A stretch of 64,000 nt of DNA, taken from positions 1-64,000 of the forward strand of contig JADIMG010000003.1 of the NCBI GenBank assembly GCA_017694875.1, given 5' to 3'. Below are positions 28,765-37,004 of the stretch, piece by piece. The notes below the pieces were generated by a model that saw nothing but the letters and a program-made list of their open reading frames with translations, did not search any database and had not been told where the DNA came from. Every line of letters begins with the position of its first letter. Positions within the stretch are counted from its first letter, which is position 1. This DNA is from Candidatus Gallipaludibacter merdavium (GTDB taxonomy: Bacteria > Bacteroidota > Bacteroidia > Bacteroidales > Paludibacteraceae). Made by a program: the position numbers and the translations under genes.

Positions 28765-29091
28765 TTAAAATATAGAATTAAATATACTGGATACTATTGA
28801 CAATATTATACTGTAGAGAATGGCCCACCAAAAATTATCTACCGAAAATCCACTCAACAGCTTGCTGGCCAACAATACGATGATTGCATCTATGACCAAC
28901 AGAAACAGTCCCAACGTCAATAGGGTTACCGGAATTGTAAATAAAACCAAAATTGGCTTTACCAACACATTCAGCAAGGAAAGTACTATGGTCAAACCGA
29001 CCGAACTCCAGAAACCGTTCAAGTGTACGCCTGGCAATAACCATGCTGCTACATAAACAGCTAATACGGATATCAGAAAGGAATATATCAT
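28765..29091 (-). CDS. PF04020-type small membrane protein (phage holin family 4 superfamily)
   Basis: 108 residues with four hydrophobic segments: LISVLAVYVAAWLLPGV, GLTIVLSLLNVLVKPILVLF, LLTLGLFLLVIDAIIVLLAS and FWWAILYSIILSIVSSIF. The NxLVKPILxxxTxPxTLLTLGLFxLVIxA signature is typical of the family, a chromosomal membrane protein despite its phage-holin name; there is no phage context here. It is the first gene after a strong promoter and precedes the permease. Function unknown. Confidence 0.85.
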   Translation of the reverse strand: MIYSFLISVLAVYVAAWLLPGVHLNGFWSSVGLTIVLSLLNVLVKPILVLFTIPVTLLTLGLFLLVIDAIIVLLASKLLSGFSVDNFWWAILYSIILSIVSSIFNSIF

Positions 29092-29139
29092 AATGTTATT
29101 TTAACAATGACTCCACAATTATTAAAGAATTAGATGTGG

Positions 29140-29171
29140 CAAAGATAGCAATATAAATTGATATGTTCAAA
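29140..29171 (-). promoter_or_regulatory. Promoter for PF04020-permease-GNAT operon
   Basis: Minus strand: TTTG (complement of 29168-29171), 20 bases, TATCTTTG (complement of 29140-29147). Both boxes match the Bacteroidales consensus. The first ATG is about 50 bases downstream. Confidence 0.8.
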
Positions 29172-29340
29172 CAAAAAAATATGCTAATAGATTTCTTCCG
29201 AAAAATATTCCAATAAAAGAGCAGGAAATCAAAGACGATGTAACTATATACCATTGTTGCCTGTATCAGATTCAAGGTTGGGCATTCTAATCAGCAAACT
29301 TCTTGCCTTTACCTTCAACGCACTGCCTGCTATAAACTTT

Positions 29341-29380
29341 AAGGGGCTGCGTCAAATTTGGTTATTTGACGCAGCCCCTT
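29341..29380 (-). terminator. Strong terminator after aspS
   Basis: A perfect 17-bp stem (AAGGGGCTGCGTCAAAT paired with ATTTGACGCAGCCCCTT) with a 6-base loop, 10 bases past the aspS stop codon on the minus strand. The T run after it is poor (TTAAAGTTTAT), but the stem is very stable. Confidence 0.8.
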
Positions 29381-29390
29381 ACATATCATG

Positions 29391-31148
29391 TTATTTTTTC
29401 AAATTTACCTGCAAGTGCAATTCATCCAACTGTGCCTGGTCAAGTTCATCAGGTGCATCAATCATCACATCACGACCGGCATTGTTTTTCGGGAAGGCGA
29501 TGCAGTCGCGGATACTGTCCAGACCTGCAAAGAGGCTCACCCAACGGTCAAGACCGTAAGCCAAACCACCGTGAGGGGGCGCACCGTATTTGAAGGCATT
29601 CATCAGGAAGCCAAACTGTGATTCGGCCTTTTCGGGTGTGAAGCCCAACAGTTCAAACATCTTGTGCTGCAACTGGCTGTCGTGGATACGGATGGAACCG
29701 CCACCCACTTCAACACCGTTGATAACCATATCGTAGGCATTGGCACGAACAGCTCCCGGATCGGTGTCGAGCAACGGAATGTCTTCCGGCTTCGGCGAGG
29801 TGAACGGATGGTGCATAGCATAGAAGCGCTGGTCTTCTTCGCTCCACTCGAAGAGTGGGAAATCGACCACCCACAGACATGCAAATTCGTCCTTGTTGCG
29901 CAAACCGAGCTGGTTGCCCATTTCCAGACGCAATTCACACAACTGCTTGCGAGTCTTGTTGGCATCGTCGCCAGAGAGAATCAGAATCAAATCGCCCGGT
30001 TCGGCTGCAAATGCTTCCTTCATCTTTTGAAGCACGTCTTGCGTATAGAATTTGTCCACACTGGATTTCACGGTTCCGTCGGCTTCCACACGGGCATAGA
30101 CCATACCTTTGGCGCCGATTTGCGGACGTTTTACGTATTCGGTCAACTGGTCAAGCTGCTTGCGGGTATAGGGGGCTGCACCCTTGGCACAAATACCGCC
30201 AATGTAAGCCGCGTTGTCAAATACGCCGAAGCCATAGCCCTTGAGGATGTCCATCAGTTCGACAAACTTCATTCCGAAACGGATATCGGGCTTGTCGCTA
30301 CCGTAATATTTCATAGCATCAGCCCAAGTCATGCGTGGGAACGCTTCCTTGATTTCCATGCCGCGAATGGTCTTGAAAAGGTGTTTGGCCATGCCTTCAA
30401 AGAGGTTGAGCACGTCTTCCTGCTCTACGAATGACATTTCACAGTCGATTTGTGTAAACTCCGGCTGACGGTCGGCACGCAAGTCCTCGTCACGGAAGCA
30501 TTTCACAATCTGGAAATAACGGTCGAAACCGCTGACCATCAGCAATTGCTTGAAGGTTTGCGGGCTCTGAGGCAAGGCATAGAATTGTCCCGGGTTCATG
30601 CGGCTTGGCACGACAAAGTCGCGGGCACCTTCGGGAGTTGATTTGATAAGCACAGGTGTTTCCACTTCGAGGAAGCCTTTTCCGTCGAGGTAGCGGCGCA
30701 CTTCAATGGTCATCTTGTGACGCAATTCCAAGTTGGAGCGCACGCAATTACGACGCAAGTCGAGGAAGCGGTATTTCATGCGGAGATCGTCACCGCCATC
30801 GGTTTCGTCTTCAATGGTGAAAGGTGGTACCAATGACTGGTTCAGCACCTGCAGCTTTTCTACAATTATTTCAATGTCGCCGGTAGGCATGTTGGCGTTT
30901 TTGCTGTAACGTTCTGCCACTTTTCCGGTTACCTGTATTACATATTCACGTCCCAAATGGTTAGCTTGCTCACACAAAGCTGCGTCAACCTCCTGATTGA
31001 AGGCCAACTGGGTAATGCCATAACGGTCGCGCAAATCGACAAAGGACATACCCCCCATTTTCCTCACACGTTGAACCCAACCGGCCAAAGTGACCGTTTC
31101 GTTCACATTTTCAAGGCGTAATTCGCCACATGTCTTCGTTCTGTACAT
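29391..31148 (-). CDS. aspS: Aspartyl-tRNA synthetase
   Basis: 585 residues, the usual bacterial AspRS length. An N-terminal OB-fold anticodon-binding domain ([26 protein letters not shown]) is followed by class II motif 2 ([18 protein letters not shown]), the bacterial GAD insertion domain (about 290-410), and motif 3 near the end ([16 protein letters not shown]). It charges tRNA-Asp in the cytoplasm. It is monocistronic, with its own promoter (31188-31218) and terminator. No anomalies. Confidence 0.97.
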   Translation of the reverse strand: MYRTKTCGELRLENVNETVTLAGWVQRVRKMGGMSFVDLRDRYGITQLAFNQEVDAALCEQANHLGREYVIQVTGKVAERYSKNANMPTGDIEIIVEKLQVLNQSLVPPFTIEDETDGGDDLRMKYRFLDLRRNCVRSNLELRHKMTIEVRRYLDGKGFLEVETPVLIKSTPEGARDFVVPSRMNPGQFYALPQSPQTFKQLLMVSGFDRYFQIVKCFRDEDLRADRQPEFTQIDCEMSFVEQEDVLNLFEGMAKHLFKTIRGMEIKEAFPRMTWADAMKYYGSDKPDIRFGMKFVELMDILKGYGFGVFDNAAYIGGICAKGAAPYTRKQLDQLTEYVKRPQIGAKGMVYARVEADGTVKSSVDKFYTQDVLQKMKEAFAAEPGDLILILSGDDANKTRKQLCELRLEMGNQLGLRNKDEFACLWVVDFPLFEWSEEDQRFYAMHHPFTSPKPEDIPLLDTDPGAVRANAYDMVINGVEVGGGSIRIHDSQLQHKMFELLGFTPEKAESQFGFLMNAFKYGAPPHGGLAYGLDRWVSLFAGLDSIRDCIAFPKNNAGRDVMIDAPDELDQAQLDELHLQVNLKK

Positions 31149-31187
31149 ATATATTTTGCTTATCTGATGTTCCTAAAAATAGACGGG

Positions 31188-31218
31188 CAAAGGTAACAAA
31201 AGATTGGCACATTACAAA
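31188..31218 (-). promoter_or_regulatory. Promoter for aspS
   Basis: Minus strand: TTTG, 19 bases, TACCTTTG (complement of 31188-31195). A textbook Bacteroidales promoter; the predicted leader is about 35 bases. Confidence 0.8.
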
Positions 31219-31372
31219 CAGAATGAGGGGAATATCATCATTATTCGCACTCAACATGACATAGGGACAAACTGGGAATGATTTGCAGTAACAAACAGCC
31301 ATGCATATATTCATGAATTTATCTTTCAGACTTTTAACTACATCAAGTGGGGACTTGGAGAGAAAGAGGCAT

Positions 31373-31380
31373 TATCTTTG
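31373..31380 (+). promoter_or_regulatory. -7 box for tpx
   Basis: TATCTTTG matches TAnnTTTG exactly, about 60 bases before the tpx ATG. The -33 region is poor (TTG at a spacing of only 15), which could mean an alternative sigma factor or activator control. Confidence 0.5.
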
Positions 31381-31438
31381 AATAACTCAAAGAAACATTT
31401 ATAACACATAGTAACAACTAAACATTACACTATTGAAA

Positions 31439-32008
31439 ATGAAAAGATTACAACAGATTTTATTCGGGCTGGCTATTTTGGCCGGTACTGCGTTTTCATC
31501 GGCACAGGAAAAAGTCATTGCGCGAGGCGCAGAAGTGAGCACCAACGGGAACATGCCTGCCATAGGCGTTGTGGCTCCCGACTTTACAGGAACAGACAAG
31601 GAACTGAAGGAGGTTTCACTGGCATCGTTCAAGGGTAAATACGTTATTCTGAACATTTTTCCGAGTCTGGACACGCCGACTTGTGCCTTGTCGGTGAGAG
31701 CGTTTAACGAGGCGGCTGCGGCACTGGAGAATACGGTGGTACTCTGTCTGTCGAAGGATTTGCCTTTTGCACAGACCCGTTTCTGCACTACTGAAGGGAT
31801 TGAGAATGTGCTTCCGCTGTCGCTTTTCCGCAGTGAGGCTTTTGACAAGCAATATGGTCTGGTCATTTCTGAAGGGCCAATGAAAGGTTTGGCTGCACGT
31901 GCTGTGATTGTGGTTCATCCGAACGGAAAGGTTGTTTACCGACAATTGGTGGCTAACATTTCGGAAGAGCCGGATTATGAAAAGGCTATCAAAAGTATTC
32001 AGCAATAA
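31439..32008 (+). CDS. tpx: Thiol peroxidase (Tpx) with an N-terminal export signal
   Basis: 189 residues from ATG 31439; a TTG two codons upstream is less likely. The atypical 2-Cys peroxiredoxin core is clear: VVAPDFTGTDKELKEVSLAS, the peroxidatic cysteine in PSLDTPTCALSVRAFNEAA, the resolving cysteine in QTRFCTTEGIENVLPLS, and ARAVIVVHPNGKVVY. Tpx reduces hydroperoxides using thioredoxin. Unlike most Tpx proteins it begins with a signal peptide-like segment (MKRLQQILFGLAILAGTAFSSAQ), so it is probably periplasmic and would need an exported thiol donor. It stands alone and is followed by a large repeat array. Confidence 0.9.
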   Translation: MKRLQQILFGLAILAGTAFSSAQEKVIARGAEVSTNGNMPAIGVVAPDFTGTDKELKEVSLASFKGKYVILNIFPSLDTPTCALSVRAFNEAAAALENTVVLCLSKDLPFAQTRFCTTEGIENVLPLSLFRSEAFDKQYGLVISEGPMKGLAARAVIVVHPNGKVVYRQLVANISEEPDYEKAIKSIQQ

Positions 32009-32028
32009 CTATATATAGACAAAGCTTG

Positions 32029-32820
32029 CTAATGGATACCGCATTGTTGTTGGGGAACGTTAGGAACGGACGCTATAAACATAGCTTCTGGATACCGCAT
32101 CGAGTGCGGTATGACGTTTGAGGCGGATGATGGAAGCCGAGGCTAATGGATACCTCATTGCTGTGGGGGGATTGTGTATTGTCATCGCTATGGCCTTGCA
32201 ACTGGATTCCGCATTTCTGCGGAATGACGTTTGAGACAGACACTGGGAGCTGAGGCTAATGGATACCTCATTGCTGTGGGGGGATTGTGTATTGTCATCG
32301 CTATGGCCTTGCAACTGGATTCCGCATTGCTGCGGAATGACGTTGGGGACGGAGGCTGGGAACCGAGGCTAATGGATACCACATTTCTGTGGGGGGATTG
32401 TGTATTGTCACCGCTATCGTCCTTGCAACTGGATTCCGCATTTCTGCGGAATGACGTTTGAGACAGACACTGGGAGCTGAGGCTAATGGATACCTCATTG
32501 CTGTGGGGGGATTGTGTATTGTCATCGCTATCGTCCTTGCAACTGGATTCCGCATTGCTGCGGAATGACGTTTGAGACGGGTGCTAGAGGCCAAGGCTAC
32601 TAGGTACTGCTTTGTTGTGGGGGATTGTGTATTGTCATCGCTATGGCCTTGCAACTGGATTCCGCATTGCTGCGGAATGACGTTGGGGACGGAGGCTGGG
32701 AACCGAGGCTAATGGATACCACATTTCTGTGGGGGATTGTGTATTGTCATCGCTATGGCCTTGCAACTGGATTCCGCATTGCTGCGGAATGACATTTAAA
32801 AATGTAATGGCATATATAGG
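32029..32820. repeat. Tandem array of compound palindromic repeats, period about 113 bp
   Basis: Six copies of ACTGGATTCCGCAtt(t/g)c followed by TGCGGAATGAC start at 32201, 32314, 32428, 32542, 32654 and 32766, a spacing of 112-114 bases. Each unit also holds a second, imperfect palindrome (AATGGATACCTCATTGCTGTGG) and the constant words GGGGGATTGTGTATTGTCATC and GCTATGGCCTTGCAA. A related copy of the GGATACCGCA-tcgag-TGCGGTATGAC type opens the array near 32089. The minus-strand open frames seen here are repeat products. Copy number is likely to vary between strains. Confidence 0.9.
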
Positions 32821-32824
32821 TTAT

Positions 32825-33103
32825 CTAGTCCTTCTGTGTTTTACTTTTATTTGTTAATATTTTCCAAAACCCATCATTATCCTTACCTTCCCGCCTCAAA
32901 ACTTTCATTTCCTTCAAAGTAGAAAGTTCACGTTCTATGGTGCGTTGGCTCACGGATAAAGTCTCCGACATCTGCTTGGCTGTTATTGTCGGTGACTCTT
33001 TAATGAAACTGATTATTTTCTTCTGACGATCAGTGAGTTTCTCGTCAAAAAAGTCTCCGACAAAGTCTCCGACATTCGCTATGTCGACAGAAGCAAAAAT
33101 GAT
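32825..33103 (-). pseudogene. Winged-helix domain remnant embedded in the repeat array
   Basis: About 92 codons encode a C-terminal helix-turn-helix of the type found at the end of AlbA-type (putative DNA-binding, Schlafen-like) ATP-binding proteins: LTDRQKKIISFIKESPTITA, then MSETLSVSQRTIERELSTLK and GFWKIL. The open frame extends upstream to 33169, but those residues are encoded by repeat sequence, and the rest of a normal protein of this family is missing. The remnant separates the tandem array from two further repeat copies, so it is either a decayed gene invaded by repeats or a fragment carried in with them. Confidence 0.7.
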
Positions 33104-33240
33104 AGTCTGAATTTCTGCGGAATGACGTTTGGGACGGATGCTGGAGGCCGAGGCTAATGGATTCTGCATTGTTGCGGGGGGCGATTGTGTATTGTCGTCG
33201 CTATGGGCCTTGCAAATGGATTCCGCATTGCTGCGGAATG
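33104..33240. repeat. Continuation of the palindromic repeat array
   Basis: A half copy (TTTCTGCGGAATGACGTTTGGG), a second-type unit (AATGGATTCTGCATTGTTGCGG), the constant GATTGTGTATTGTC word and a complete ATGGATTCCGCATTGCTGCGG palindrome at 33216. The order is the same as in the units of the main array, from which it is separated by the winged-helix remnant. Confidence 0.85.
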
Positions 33241-33319
33241 AAGGGTTGGAGGAATGGAGTACAAAGGAATGGAGGGGGCTGAATACCCAGTTAATGACTT
33301 GTATATTCTAACATACTAT

Positions 33320-33356
33320 AAAGGGGCTATATCAGAAATTCTGATACGGCCCCTTT
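33320..33356 (-). terminator. Terminator after the outer-membrane protein gene
   Basis: AAAGGGGC...GCCCCTTT with an inner ATCAGAA/TTCTGAT stem forms a long, nearly continuous hairpin 15 bases beyond the stop codon at 33372. The T content after it on the minus strand is modest. Confidence 0.6.
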
Positions 33357-33371
33357 GGTATTTAGAGATTT

Positions 33372-34010
33372 CTAGAAGCGGTAAGCTACTGATAAATTAA
33401 GATTACGTTCCAATAAAGCAAAAATAAAACGTTCTGAAGGTACTGCTGCTGCAAAGAGCTGGCCTATTTCAAAAGTGCCGAACCAATGTTCTTTTCCTAC
33501 AGCAATGCCAAACGGGCTGCCATATATGTTATAACCCAATGTGGTGGTACGATAATCGGTTACATCATCTGTCTGTTTGCATTCGTAATTCACAGCAAAA
33601 CCACTTGCTAAACTCGCATATAACGAAATCCACTCTGAGCGGTAATAGGTAAAGCGCAATACGGGCATAATGTCGAAGTTCCAGGAGGAATATTGTTCGT
33701 ACTCTCCAGTAAGTTTTTCTTCCTCTGGAAAGCCAGTAAGAAATGTGTTAATGCCACATCCTCTCATATTATATTGCAGACCGATACCCAACCATGGGCA
33801 AACCTGATAGGTGTATTCCAGAAAAATGTTTTGGGTAGTCCATTTATAATCCAATTCTTTTCCCATGTAAGCGTCTGACCAAGGGATGAAAATATGGTCG
33901 CCCACCCCGAGACGCACTTCATGGCGGTTTTCCAACGCACGTTCCTTTGTTTCCGCTGAAACTGACAGAAAGGCTAAAGCCAAGAGCAAAAGGGTGAAAG
34001 TTCGTTTCAT
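33372..34010 (-). CDS. Predicted outer-membrane beta-barrel protein
   Basis: 212 residues with a signal peptide (MKRTFTLLLLALAFLSVSAE). The mature part alternates polar and hydrophobic residues in strands such as HEVRLGVGDHIFIPW, WLGIGLQYNMRGCGINTF and EWISLYASLASGFAVNYE, and ends in the aromatic pattern LNLSVAYRF expected of an outer-membrane barrel. The strand count would be about eight. I do not recognise a subfamily. A -7 box TAGCTTTG (complement of 34038-34045) lies about 30 bases upstream, so it is transcribed separately from the Zorya-like operon behind it. Confidence 0.65.
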   Translation of the reverse strand: MKRTFTLLLLALAFLSVSAETKERALENRHEVRLGVGDHIFIPWSDAYMGKELDYKWTTQNIFLEYTYQVCPWLGIGLQYNMRGCGINTFLTGFPEEEKLTGEYEQYSSWNFDIMPVLRFTYYRSEWISLYASLASGFAVNYECKQTDDVTDYRTTTLGYNIYGSPFGIAVGKEHWFGTFEIGQLFAAAVPSERFIFALLERNLNLSVAYRF

Positions 34011-34061
34011 AGATAAATGATTTTAAGGAATATGCCGCAAAGCTAAGAAAGAAAAACAAAC

Positions 34062-34081
34062 AAATAAACAGTTGTTTATTT
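34062..34081 (-). terminator. AT-rich hairpin after zorB-like gene
   Basis: AAATAAAC-AGTT-GTTTATTT followed on the minus strand by TTGTTTGTTTTTC. A weak stem but a good T-rich tail, 15 bases past the stop of the last gene in the Zorya-like operon. Confidence 0.5.
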
Positions 34082-34096
34082 TTCATCGGACTTACG

Positions 34097-34786
34097 TTAT
34101 TTTACATTCGATTGGGACCTTGAGATCTTTGGGATAATCTGAATAACAAACCTTTTATTGTTTTCTTCAACGTTTTCATCCCTATTACTTCCATTAAAAC
34201 CACTTCCGGCAATAATAACTTCGGTATTATAAGCTCTAAGATTTATGCCTTTTGAAAGCCATCTGTAATAAAGTGCTAATGCACGATGGTAACTTAGCTC
34301 ATACATTCTTTTACTATCAGCATTGTAACTATGATTTTGAAGTTGTTGCCAAGGAATGGCTGCATAACCTTCAATAATAAGCTGGAAATTCAAATCTGGA
34401 TTTTTCTCATATAGTCTCTTTACTACTTTTAAAAGAGATTGTCCAACAGAATCCACAGTTTTAATGTATTCTGGCTTAATTGTATCATCAAGAGGATTGA
34501 AGATTTCTATCCCAATAAAATCCTTCGCAATAAACATCTTCTTTTCCTCAATATATTGTAAGGCAGACGATTTACTTAATTCCTCAAACTGGACATCGAG
34601 TTGTAAGATACGCTCCAGTTGCTCTTTCTCGGCATTAGCTTGGTTTCGTTGGTCCGTCAATTTCACATTGTCGTATTTCATCTTGCCTATACAGACCACA
34701 AACAACACCAGCATGATGAAAAACAAGCTCGTCATCAAGTCTGAATAACTTAACCAAAACGAATCTTTATATTTTTCTTTTGCCAT
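34097..34786 (-). CDS. ZorB-like MotB/OmpA protein
   Basis: 229 residues. The N-terminus FWLSYSDLMTSLFFIMLVLF is a single transmembrane helix with Asp16 in the position of the proton-binding aspartate of MotB/ZorB. A helical linker (residues 40-75) leads to a C-terminal OmpA-like peptidoglycan-binding domain: FQLIIEGYAAIP, the Arg-containing SYHRALALYYRWLSKGI, and VIIAGSGFNGSNR ending in NNKRFVIQIIPK. It begins 1 base after the zorA-like stop, the same order (A then B) as in Zorya systems. In Zorya, ZorB anchors the ZorA ring to the cell wall and forms the proton channel. A plain MotB of a flagellum is excluded, as no flagellar genes exist here and the layout is of defence type. Confidence 0.8.
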   Translation of the reverse strand: MAKEKYKDSFWLSYSDLMTSLFFIMLVLFVVCIGKMKYDNVKLTDQRNQANAEKEQLERILQLDVQFEELSKSSALQYIEEKKMFIAKDFIGIEIFNPLDDTIKPEYIKTVDSVGQSLLKVVKRLYEKNPDLNFQLIIEGYAAIPWQQLQNHSYNADSKRMYELSYHRALALYYRWLSKGINLRAYNTEVIIAGSGFNGSNRDENVEENNKRFVIQIIPKISRSQSNVK

Positions 34787-34787
34787 A

Positions 34788-36290
34788 TTATTTCTGAATT
34801 TCTTTTATAGCTTTTGTCATTGCATCAACAGCGCGCAGTGTTGCCTTGTGTAACTCGATGGTCTCTTGCTGTGCATCTCTATAATCTTTACGTAGATTCA
34901 GAATTTCCCCCTTCATGTCCTTGTAGCAATCAGCCTGTACTTGCGTATATTGTACCATCGTATCAAGTACATCTTTCATCTTGTCAAACGTGTCAAAGAA
35001 ATCTTTATTATTTGCGACAAAGTTTTGAATATACTCTGTAGATGCCGTCAGCTGAGTTGATAAACTTTCTGAAACTTGTTTTCCTTCCGATATAAACAAA
35101 TCAAACTCCTTACGCCAAGCATCCCTCGCTTCTGAACCCGTAGGGAAATGTGTTGTTATGGCCTCCTGAAATTCTCTTTGCAGTTCATTTGTTTTGTTCT
35201 GATTGCTAACAACTAATGATAAGCCTACCGAAAATTCGTCAAACTTGTTAAGTAAAGTTTGGATTTGGTTGACCACTCCAGACACATTGGCTATTGTGGA
35301 GTTGAGTTGTTGTTGATAACTTTGGAATAGCAACAAAGAATCTGAAGAATCTTTCAACTGCAAAAATGTTTTAGCTATTTTATTCGCAGTTTGTGTTAAA
35401 CTCAGTTTATTAATCTCTTCCAATACCAAATGCTGCTTCTCTAAATTGTCATTGAGCAATTCGGCTGAATCTGCATAAGCATCAAGATTACGACCGAATT
35501 TATCAACGAAATGGCCAAGTACACCACGTAATGAGTTCAAGCTAGAAGCCATGCTGTTTGACAGCAGAGGCATCAATTCACGACGTAAGAAGTCCATGTA
35601 TTCCTCTTTTCCATCATTAACAGCAGATACAGCTTTCTTATATGTGATTGCACTATTATATACGGTTAATCCCAATCCAAGGAAACTAGCACTCATAGCA
35701 ATAACTACACCATTAAGCAAATGTTCAAGTCCTGTAAGTTTTCCTTCAGCTCCAAACATTTCTTGAAAATCAATGCCCCACAAACCAGTAATAATACCTA
35801 TAAATGTTCCGGCCAAACCTAAATAAAGGGGCACATTAAGACTATTGTGTATTTCATCCTCCAATGCATTCTTTTGGTTGTCGCAAATATCTTCGAGTAT
35901 ACCCAAATCAGCACTCGTTCCTGTATTTTTGCACAAATACTCGTTAGTTCTATTCACAATCATACCAAACCTCCCACTGGCTTGCCTATTTCCTGACATT
36001 ACAATCAGTGAAAGGTCTGTATAGTCAATCCTTTCATCTTCTCCATCCTCAGACTTCACATGACGATTGGGGATATTGGAGAGAAAATCCTGTAACGAAC
36101 TTTTGTACTTCAACACACTTGGAGTCAAAGAGGTTTCTTTCAAAAACAAGTTTTCCACCTCATCAAACAAACTTCCCAGTTCAAAGATCTTTCGTCTTGT
36201 CTTGATAAAGCTTGTTATTTGCAACACAACGACAATTGCGACAACTGTTAATGCCACAATTAGACCAATGTACTCATTTATATTTTCCAT
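34788..36290 (-). CDS. ZorA-like MotA/TolQ/ExbB-type channel protein with long helical tail
   Basis: 500 residues. TM1 is near residues 7-28 (YIGLIVALTVVAIVVVLQIT), followed by about 120 cytoplasmic residues, then TM2 (VPLYLGLAGTFIGIITGLWG, about 150-170) and TM3 (NGVVIAMSASFLGLGLTVYN, about 190-212), the pair forming the MotA/ExbB-type channel core. Residues 240-500 are a long helical, coiled-coil-like tail, which in ZorA projects into the cytoplasm and passes the signal to the effector. It lies directly upstream of the ZorB-like gene and 12 bases after the NADAR-like gene. ExbB/TolQ or a generic MotA-like protein are alternatives, but the OmpA-type partner and tail length fit ZorA. Confidence 0.78.
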   Translation of the reverse strand: MENINEYIGLIVALTVVAIVVVLQITSFIKTRRKIFELGSLFDEVENLFLKETSLTPSVLKYKSSLQDFLSNIPNRHVKSEDGEDERIDYTDLSLIVMSGNRQASGRFGMIVNRTNEYLCKNTGTSADLGILEDICDNQKNALEDEIHNSLNVPLYLGLAGTFIGIITGLWGIDFQEMFGAEGKLTGLEHLLNGVVIAMSASFLGLGLTVYNSAITYKKAVSAVNDGKEEYMDFLRRELMPLLSNSMASSLNSLRGVLGHFVDKFGRNLDAYADSAELLNDNLEKQHLVLEEINKLSLTQTANKIAKTFLQLKDSSDSLLLFQSYQQQLNSTIANVSGVVNQIQTLLNKFDEFSVGLSLVVSNQNKTNELQREFQEAITTHFPTGSEARDAWRKEFDLFISEGKQVSESLSTQLTASTEYIQNFVANNKDFFDTFDKMKDVLDTMVQYTQVQADCYKDMKGEILNLRKDYRDAQQETIELHKATLRAVDAMTKAIKEIQK

Positions 36291-36302
36291 ATCATTATTA
36301 TT

Positions 36303-37001
36303 TTATTCGTTATTGTCAAAGAGGCTAGCAGAAGGTTTCTGTTTTTGCTCCTTTGCTTTTTTCTTTATTTCCTTTCGTTGTTCCTTTTCTCGTATTTTTT
36401 TTTGCTCTAATTCATCTTTTGTCAATGGTTGATATTTTTCTATACCATCAGGATAATTTCCCTCTATATAGAGCTTTACAAGTCCTGCATGTGATAATGG
36501 TTTTGAAATATCTCGAAAATCACTATTGGTATTATAATCTAGCAGTACTATATCTTGTATCTTGCTCTGTTTTTGTATGCGCTCAATCACGTGATGCACT
36601 TCTGGTACATTGTCAAGTACCCATTTGTATGTTGGTAAATATATTAGCATTCGAGCCTCAAAGTAGCTTAACAATTCCTTTCCATATGCTCCTTTACGAT
36701 GTCCTTTAGGCATACCATACTTGCGTACGGTCCTTTTAAGATCTCTCATTGTATCATTTCTGAACGTGGTAAAATCAACATCTGCATTATCAAAGACTTT
36801 TAGACCTTGCCATACGGCCTCTACACATGTAGCCGTCAGTCCTTCCGTAAATGGTATAGGAATATTCTTGTGCGGATAGAAAGGACTCAAAATTTTTGCA
36901 TATCTCATATTGGATGTTGAAGTAATATCCAATATCGCTGCATTGGGGAAATCTTCTTTAATTTTCTCCAGCTTTCGCTTTTTATTTACGATGTATATCA
37001 T
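36303..37001 (-). CDS. NADAR-like protein of unknown function in the Zorya-like operon
   Basis: 232 residues, cytoplasmic. The fragments LSPFYPHKNIPIP (residues 38-50) and CVEAVWQGLKVF (59-70) resemble the FSNFYP...SVEHAFQAxKF signature of NADAR proteins, which remove ADP-ribose from nucleic acid bases; IVLLDYNTNSDF and PLSHAGLVKLYIEG (168-181) would be the C-terminal part of the same fold. The last 40 residues are a lysine/glutamate-rich helix. It may belong to a family I remember as DUF6939. It starts 3 bases after the DarT-like gene, exactly where an antidote would lie. The fold assignment is inference from weak sequence similarity. Confidence 0.5.
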   Translation of the reverse strand: MIYIVNKKRKLEKIKEDFPNAAILDITSTSNMRYAKILSPFYPHKNIPIPFTEGLTATCVEAVWQGLKVFDNADVDFTTFRNDTMRDLKRTVRKYGMPKGHRKGAYGKELLSYFEARMLIYLPTYKWVLDNVPEVHHVIERIQKQSKIQDIVLLDYNTNSDFRDISKPLSHAGLVKLYIEGNYPDGIEKYQPLTKDELEQKKIREKEQRKEIKKKAKEQKQKPSASLFDNNE

Positions 37002-37004
37002 AAT

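Noticed and set aside
28765..29091. Phage holin as a sign of a prophage
   Set aside because: PF04020 proteins are common chromosomal membrane proteins, and no other phage gene is near.
29092..29340. A possible small gene or RNA between the PF04020 promoter and aspS terminator
   Set aside because: After the promoter at 29140-29171, the rest of the stretch has no open frame with a ribosome binding site and no clear secondary structure besides the terminator.
32060..32654. Several minus-strand open frames (64-117 codons) in the repeat array
   Set aside because: They are translated repeats (the same peptide words recur), with no ribosome binding sites. The same holds for 15138-15381 and 15463-15763.
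32029..33240. CRISPR array
   Set aside because: The unit is about 113 bp with internal palindromes and near-identical sequence throughout; there are no unique spacers of 25-40 bp and no cas genes nearby.
34097..36290. Flagellar MotA/MotB stator
   Set aside because: There are no flagellar genes, the ZorA-like protein has a long tail beyond the channel domain, and the operon contains an ADP-ribosyltransferase.
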